Of a stretch of DNA of 64,000 nt, positions 59,455 through 64,000 are shown one piece after another. The notes under the pieces were generated by a model. The model was not told where the DNA came from. It worked only from the letters and a program-made list of their open reading frames with translations, and made no database searches. The stretch spans positions 752,622-816,621 of the forward strand of contig NC_015315.1 in NCBI RefSeq assembly GCF_000193375.1. Direction: 5' to 3'. This DNA is from Thermoproteus uzoniensis 768-20 (GTDB lineage Archaea > Thermoproteota > Thermoprotei > Thermoproteales > Thermoproteaceae). A program made the position numbers and the translations under genes. The first letter of the stretch is position 1; the number at the start of each line of letters is the position of its first letter.

Positions 59455-61674
59455 ATGCGCATCCTTGGGCGCCTCATCAAAGGCGGCGGTTCCGAGGAGG
59501 AAGAGGAAGGCGGTGGTGAGGTTTCTGTTAAGACGTGGCGCGGCGGCGTTTCTGGGCCTGTGGTGTCCACCTATAATGTGGGGATCTCCACTATCAAGAT
59601 AGTGGATACGGGCGCCTCCTATATGTATGTGGTCGAGGATCCGCCTGTCCCCGAGAAGTCGCTCAAGAAGTTGGGGGCCGCTCTCGCCAAGATCTCGGAG
59701 GAGGTGGAGGATCCTGGGCTCTTTCTCGATCTCAGTAGGAGGGAGGAGGCCTCCAAATATCTGAGGGGGAGGCTGGCGAAGTTGGGCATCAAGGACGCCA
59801 CTTTGGTCGCCCTTGCCGAGAGGGAGCTCTTGGGCTTCGGCCCGCTGGATCCCGTCCTCCGCGATAAGAAGCTGGAGAACGTAGAATGTAAGGGACCCGA
59901 CCTGCCGCTCAACGTAGTGCATACCGAGTATGGGAGGCTTGAGACGAACATGAAGTTCTCCAAGGGGGAGCTGGACAAATTGATCCAGCGCCTTGTCTTC
60001 CTCACGGGGAAGACCATAAGCGTCTCGAACCCCAAGATCGACAACGCCTTTCTCCAAGGCGTGGGGCGTCTTACGGCGACGTTCGGCGAGGAGATATCTA
60101 GGGGCTCCTCCTTCGTGGTGCGTATCTTCCCCGAGAAGCCGTGGACTGTGTTGGGCCTCCTGGAGAGAGGCACCGTGTCGCCCGAGCTCCTGGCGTATCT
60201 CTGGCTCGCTGTAGAGTACAAGATGCCGATATTGATAGCGGGGGAGATGGGCTCGGGGAAGACCAGCTACGCCAACGCGATACTGGGCCTCGCGCCTCCA
60301 GACAAACGCATAGGCACTGCTGAGGATATTCCGGAGTTCCGCATCCCCCACAAGAACTGGCAGGCCTACTACACCGACGACAAGAGAGGCATCGGCTTGA
60401 TGGACCTCGTCGCGTTGCTTCTGCGCGCCAACGTGGACTACGTCGTGATTAACGAGATAAGGGGGGCCAGGAACCAGAAGGGCGAGGTAGACGCAGCCGC
60501 GTGGTTTCAAGCTGTGGCGACGGGCCATGGCGGCGTCACGACCATACACGCAGACACCGTGGAGGACGTGTTTAACAGGCTCGACCACATGGGCATACCT
60601 CCGGCCTATCTGACGTCTCTGGCTCTCGTGGTCTATATAGGTAGGTTCAAGATAGGCGGGAGGATACAGCGCAGGACCCAGTACGTCTTCGATATAATAG
60701 ATCCCTCTAAAAGGCTGTACAACGTCTTGTTCGAGTACGACAGAGAGGGCGATCGGTACGTGGCCAAGGGCCTAGAGACGGCGAGGACTACGCAGAGGAT
60801 TATGGAGCTCGCCAAGTGGGACTTGGAGAAGTTCAAGAGCGAGTACGCCAAGCGCGTCGACTTTCTCGGCAGGCTTATGTGCCTTAACAGAAAGAAGCCT
60901 ATCCAGACCCTCGACGAACTGGCCGATCTGTTCGCCAGGTTCTACAGAGGATATGTGCCCGAGGTGTCGGACTGCCCGCCTCCCAAACAACAAGAGGCCC
61001 GGAAGGCCGAAGGCGTCGCCGCGGACTGGATCCTCAAGTTTAAGCTGCCGCGCGGGAGGAAAGTTATATATTTCGAGCCGTCGCCTGGCTTGACCCTTTT
61101 AAACGTGGAGGGTACCTCGAAGGTCGTCGAGGAGGAGGTGTTCGAGCTGAAGGCTAGGGGTAGCGGCGAGTTGAGGTACCGGGTCGAGCTGGACGGGAAG
61201 GTAATAGATCAAAAGGCGATCCCGTTGTTGAAGAGCGACGCCAGATTGACGGCGCCGACGCAGAAGGTCGACGCCTTGGAGGTGCCGCGGATGCCGGCGC
61301 CGCCTGCTCCCCAGCCGGGCGGCGAGCGGCTACAGAGCGAGGAGACGGTGGTCTGGGAGGAGACGCGGTTGTTAGAGGAGACCCTCGTGGCCTCCGACAT
61401 GTGTATTAAGTTCGGTGGAGGGGTCTTGAAGCTCGTCGACGGGAAGATCTATGGGAGGGCCGACTTCGCCTTTCTGGGCGATCTGTCTTCATACGTCTCC
61501 CGCCAACACTTCAAGGCGCTTCTTAAGGAGGGCCGTTGGTATCTCGAGGATCTTGGCTCCAGAAACGGCCTCTACATAAACGGCGTCAGGGCCAGCCCGG
61601 GGACACCTGTCGAGATAGCGTATGGGGCGAAGATCAAGGTAGGCAAGGCCGAAGGCGTTGTTGAGCCATGTTGA
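59455..61674 (+). CDS. Type IV filament ATPase with C-terminal FHA domain
   Basis: A 739-residue fusion. Residues about 90-480 are a GspE/TadA secretion ATPase: LLGFGPLDPVLRDKKLENV, Walker A GEMGSGKTS, the Asp box AEDIPEFRIPHKNW, VVINEIRGARNQ and the His box GHGGVTTIHADTVEDV. A beta region (about 520-600) follows, then three hexapeptides EETVVW-EETRLL-EETLVA (Thr 631, 637, 643), then an FHA domain: YGRADF, VSRQHFKALL, LEDLGSRNGLYINGV. An FHA domain on a filament ATPase, with likely phosphothreonine motifs just before it, suggests self-binding control as in mycobacterial GarA (analogy). It overlaps the platform gene by 7 bases. Confidence 0.92.
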   Translation: MRILGRLIKGGGSEEEEEGGGEVSVKTWRGGVSGPVVSTYNVGISTIKIVDTGASYMYVVEDPPVPEKSLKKLGAALAKISEEVEDPGLFLDLSRREEASKYLRGRLAKLGIKDATLVALAERELLGFGPLDPVLRDKKLENVECKGPDLPLNVVHTEYGRLETNMKFSKGELDKLIQRLVFLTGKTISVSNPKIDNAFLQGVGRLTATFGEEISRGSSFVVRIFPEKPWTVLGLLERGTVSPELLAYLWLAVEYKMPILIAGEMGSGKTSYANAILGLAPPDKRIGTAEDIPEFRIPHKNWQAYYTDDKRGIGLMDLVALLLRANVDYVVINEIRGARNQKGEVDAAAWFQAVATGHGGVTTIHADTVEDVFNRLDHMGIPPAYLTSLALVVYIGRFKIGGRIQRRTQYVFDIIDPSKRLYNVLFEYDREGDRYVAKGLETARTTQRIMELAKWDLEKFKSEYAKRVDFLGRLMCLNRKKPIQTLDELADLFARFYRGYVPEVSDCPPPKQQEARKAEGVAADWILKFKLPRGRKVIYFEPSPGLTLLNVEGTSKVVEEEVFELKARGSGELRYRVELDGKVIDQKAIPLLKSDARLTAPTQKVDALEVPRMPAPPAPQPGGERLQSEETVVWEETRLLEETLVASDMCIKFGGGVLKLVDGKIYGRADFAFLGDLSSYVSRQHFKALLKEGRWYLEDLGSRNGLYINGVRASPGTPVEIAYGAKIKVGKAEGVVEPC

Positions 61675-63359
61675 AGAGGCTTTCTCCGAACCAGGAACTC
61701 GCGTTTGTTTTAGGAGTCAAGCTGGAAGAGCTACGGAAGACGGGCCTTCTCTTGGCTGGAGCCATGGCAGGCCTCGGCGCGGCCATCGCCGCCTTCGGGA
61801 TACTGATACACCAGACTATGTTCCTCATGGCGTCTCTGGCGGTATTCCTGATGGCTCCCATCCTATACCTCTACCCGATCTTCGAGCTCAAGAGCAGAGT
61901 CGGGAGGCTTGAAGGCGAGATGTTGCCTGCCGCCGTCTACGCCACCATATACGCAGCGGCCGAGAGGGATATGTCCGAGGGGTTCTTCGCCGTGGCCAAC
62001 AATCCCGGCGTGGCGCCTACCCTAGCCTCTCTTGTGAAGGGCGTCGAGAGGCTCCAGATCAAACGCCTCATCCCGACTCCCTACGAGGCGTTGGGCGAGG
62101 CCGCGCGCCTATTCGAGGGGAGCAAAGTCGCCGACTTCCTGGTAACTATCTCGGTGGCCCGCACAATTGGCCTCAGCCAATACATACAGGCGAGGGATCT
62201 CTTAAGAAGCGTTCTCTTCGAGCTCAAGACCGCGTATGCCCGCCTCGCCGAGAACCTAAAGGTGTTGGGCGAGGTTATCCTGGTGTTCTTCGGAGTTCTG
62301 CCCCTCATGCTGTTCATCATGACGTCGATCTTCTACGGCCCCAATACGTCGATCCAGCTCCCGGCCTACACCTTCGTAGCCATACCCCTAATGACGCTCG
62401 CGCTGGCTCTTCTTGTGGATTCGGCCTATCCCAAAACGCCGGAGAAGTTCACTAGATTATACCGGCTCTACGGCATCGGCGCGGGCATAGGCGCCGTTGT
62501 CGGGGTAGCCTCCTACTTCCTCCTCTCAGCACTGCCATTGCCCATACACGTGAGTTCTCAGCAAGGCGCTATTTTCCTCCCCGACATCAAGAACGCCTAC
62601 GTAATTGCGATAGCCCTCGGCTTGGGCTCCATGGCAGCTACCGCCTTCGTAATTCCCAAGTATCTGGCCGAGTCCAGCCGTCGGTGGAACATCACCGCAG
62701 CCCTTCCCTTCTTCACCAGAGATCTCTCGGAGCTCGTCAAGACCGGCCTCTCGCCGGCGCAAGCGGTCGTCAGAATCATGGAGCGGAAGACCTACAACAA
62801 GCAGTTCGATAGGTTCATGAAAGGCGTCATGAGACAGATAGCGTCGGGGAAGACGTTCTACGAGGCCATGATGGCCGAGGGGTCCAAGGCCCCCTGGTTC
62901 GCCCGGGTTGTCCTATCGGCGACCGCCGAGGCGGAAAGGCTGGGGGCCCGCCACGAGATATTCGCAGAGCTGGCCGACACCTCGCGGGAGTTGGTTGACA
63001 TCCTCAAGGCTGCCCGCTCGAACGTAAGAGGCGCCGTCATATTCGGCTTGATGACTATAGCGATTATCGCGGTTATGCTTGGGGGAGTCGTGAAGACGTT
63101 GCTCTTCCAAGTCGCCGACTACGCCTCCGGCATAACCACAACCGTTGCGAGCAACATACCGGCGAATATCCAGCTCATAACGTGGAACGAGGTGCCGGCG
63201 GTTCTGAGGTACAGTCTATTAGGCGTGGTCATAAACTCCGTGGCTCTGGGCATTCTGGTCGGCAAGACGGGCGAGGGCAACTTCCTGGCCAGCTCTCTCT
63301 ACGGCTTCATAGCCGCACTCATAGCCACGGCCTCCGTGATCGCGTCTATGTTTATCTAA
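61668..63359 (+). CDS. Type IV filament platform protein, fused two-domain form
   Basis: A 563-residue membrane protein with two T2SSF domains: GEMLPAAVYATIYAAAERDM with GFFAVANNPGVAPTL, and later ALPFFTRDLSELVKTGLSPA with MKGVMRQIASGKTFYEAMMA, with hydrophobic segments after each. It is the inner-membrane platform for the FHA-ATPase. The equivalent of the first locus is split into two genes. Start in the 7-base overlap with the ATPase; its end overlaps the convergent phosphatase gene by 4 bases. Confidence 0.9.
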   Translation: MLKRLSPNQELAFVLGVKLEELRKTGLLLAGAMAGLGAAIAAFGILIHQTMFLMASLAVFLMAPILYLYPIFELKSRVGRLEGEMLPAAVYATIYAAAERDMSEGFFAVANNPGVAPTLASLVKGVERLQIKRLIPTPYEALGEAARLFEGSKVADFLVTISVARTIGLSQYIQARDLLRSVLFELKTAYARLAENLKVLGEVILVFFGVLPLMLFIMTSIFYGPNTSIQLPAYTFVAIPLMTLALALLVDSAYPKTPEKFTRLYRLYGIGAGIGAVVGVASYFLLSALPLPIHVSSQQGAIFLPDIKNAYVIAIALGLGSMAATAFVIPKYLAESSRRWNITAALPFFTRDLSELVKTGLSPAQAVVRIMERKTYNKQFDRFMKGVMRQIASGKTFYEAMMAEGSKAPWFARVVLSATAEAERLGARHEIFAELADTSRELVDILKAARSNVRGAVIFGLMTIAIIAVMLGGVVKTLLFQVADYASGITTTVASNIPANIQLITWNEVPAVLRYSLLGVVINSVALGILVGKTGEGNFLASSLYGFIAALIATASVIASMFI

Positions 63360-64000
63360 ATACGGAAGAGCCGCCAGAGCGAGCTCCGCGAGGTCTTGAA
63401 GTAAAGGGCAACCGCGGTCGCGTTGTCCTTGGTCTTGTTCTCGACGGCTTTTATCAGCTCATTAACATGCCGATCGGGCCCTCGTAGATACGCTGCGTAT
63501 AACCTCTTGTCTGGGAGAAAGTCGTCGATTCCGTCTGTAACGGCCAGCAACGCTCCGCGCGCCCCAATCGGGATCTTGAGTATGTGGGGTCCTACATAGC
63601 TCTTGTGGCCTACTGCCTGTACTATGTAGCGGGCACGTTCATCCCTATTAGGGGTTAAATCCGTCACAGTCCCCTTCTCGAAATCCACGAGGTACATAGG
63701 GCTGTCGCCCACATTGCCCGCCACGACTGTCTGCGAGTTGACGTCGACTAACGCCACAGAGAGCGTCGTGGCTCCCTTCCCCAATCTGGATACGGCCTCA
63801 TGGGCCTTGGAGAATAGATCCGCCAGCCAGCTCTCGTCGTAGTGGTCCGCCTTCGCGAAATTTGCGATCACGGCGCATATGGCCGTAGAGCTCGCCGCGT
63901 CGCCGTAGCTTAAGCCCCCTACGCCGTCGGCAACAGCCACGAGTCCACGTCCCTCTTCCTCCTTCACAGCCACGGCGGCCGAATCCTCGTTCAACTCACG
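63356..64000 (-). CDS. PP2C-type Ser/Thr protein phosphatase (N-terminus beyond window)
   Basis: At least 214 residues of a PPM/PP2C phosphatase; the frame continues through the right edge as RELNEDS, which is the R-x-x-NED metal-binding motif near the N-terminus of the family. Further motifs: VAVADGVGGLSYGD, VAGNVGDSPMYLVD and LLAVTDGIDDFLP, with the Asp residues that hold two metal ions. It removes phosphate from Ser/Thr and would reverse the marks read by the three FHA proteins encoded nearby (inference). A TTG at 63994 is not needed as start. Slightly short for the family. Confidence 0.88.
   Translation of the reverse strand, partial: RELNEDSAAVAVKEEEGRGLVAVADGVGGLSYGDAASSTAICAVIANFAKADHYDESWLADLFSKAHEAVSRLGKGATTLSVALVDVNSQTVVAGNVGDSPMYLVDFEKGTVTDLTPNRDERARYIVQAVGHKSYVGPHILKIPIGARGALLAVTDGIDDFLPDKRLYAAYLRGPDRHVNELIKAVENKTKDNATAVALYFKTSRSSLWRLFRI

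Noticed and set aside
59368-60588. A 406-codon open frame on the minus strand opposite the FHA-ATPase
   Set aside because: It lies wholly antisense to a gene with intact Walker and FHA motifs, has no family motif, and has the composition expected of a codon shadow in GC-rich DNA.
47527-64000. Type VI secretion system
   Set aside because: FHA, vWA and PP2C genes suggested it, but there are no sheath, baseplate or spike genes; the ATPase, platform and pilin-like genes are those of type IV filaments.

Overview
The window looks like chromosomal DNA of a GC-rich hyperthermophilic crenarchaeon of the Thermoproteales, close to Thermoproteus or Pyrobaculum. The basis is mixed. Most first genes of transcription units have an archaeal TATA box about 20-28 bases upstream of the start codon and so look leaderless, and GTG starts are common. 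There is a CC1-like chromatin protein, an archaeal-type TrpRS, a tRNA-Phe with encoded CCA, and archaeal class III pilins. The species assignment is inference. Genes are tightly packed, often with 4-base ATGA overlaps.

Region 1-13.4 kb: housekeeping and transport. It holds an MFS fragment, an ABC exporter with two tandem-duplicated permeases, a Rieske protein / SWIM / HEPN / MNT string, an archaeal ATPase, a DUF3501-rubrerythrin oxidative-stress pair, a BtpA-family barrel protein with a small zinc ribbon, a second MFS permease, the CC1-like protein, PEBP, SpoIIM and a KaiC-like ATPase. Region 13.5-19 kb: tRNA-Phe, an N-glycosylated His-rich surface protein followed by a membrane-anchored winged-helix protein, a TRAM protein, TrpRS and a third MFS permease. 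Region 19-26 kb: a Liv-type ABC importer whose two binding-protein genes are inverted paralogues flanking the permease genes and share tracts of identical DNA.

Region 26-39.5 kb: cell surface. It holds a thermopsin-like repeat protein, an aminotransferase, a DUF3800 protein, and a first type IV filament system. That system has a minus operon (pilin-like, PA14-domain pilin-like, propeller/repeat protein) diverging from a plus operon (major pilin, platform, ATPase, platform), followed by a double RecA ATPase. Region 39.6-47.5 kb: nitrogen and carbon use (Amt, PII, ammonia-dependent NAD synthetase, acetyl-CoA synthetase). It also has a decayed methyltransferase pseudogene next to an intact methyltransferase-like gene.

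Region 47.5-64 kb is the most interesting part: a second type IV filament system wired into phosphothreonine signalling. It has a membrane protein with an EET-containing cytoplasmic tail, a membrane-anchored FHA protein, a vWA-FHA protein, a giant AT-rich secreted protein, seven pilin-like membrane proteins in one operon, a secretion ATPase carrying its own C-terminal FHA domain preceded by three EET hexapeptides, a fused two-domain platform protein, and a PP2C phosphatase running off the right edge. I infer that a Ser/Thr kinase outside the window, the FHA proteins and PP2C switch assembly or secretion by this machine. No CRISPR array, insertion sequence or rRNA was seen.
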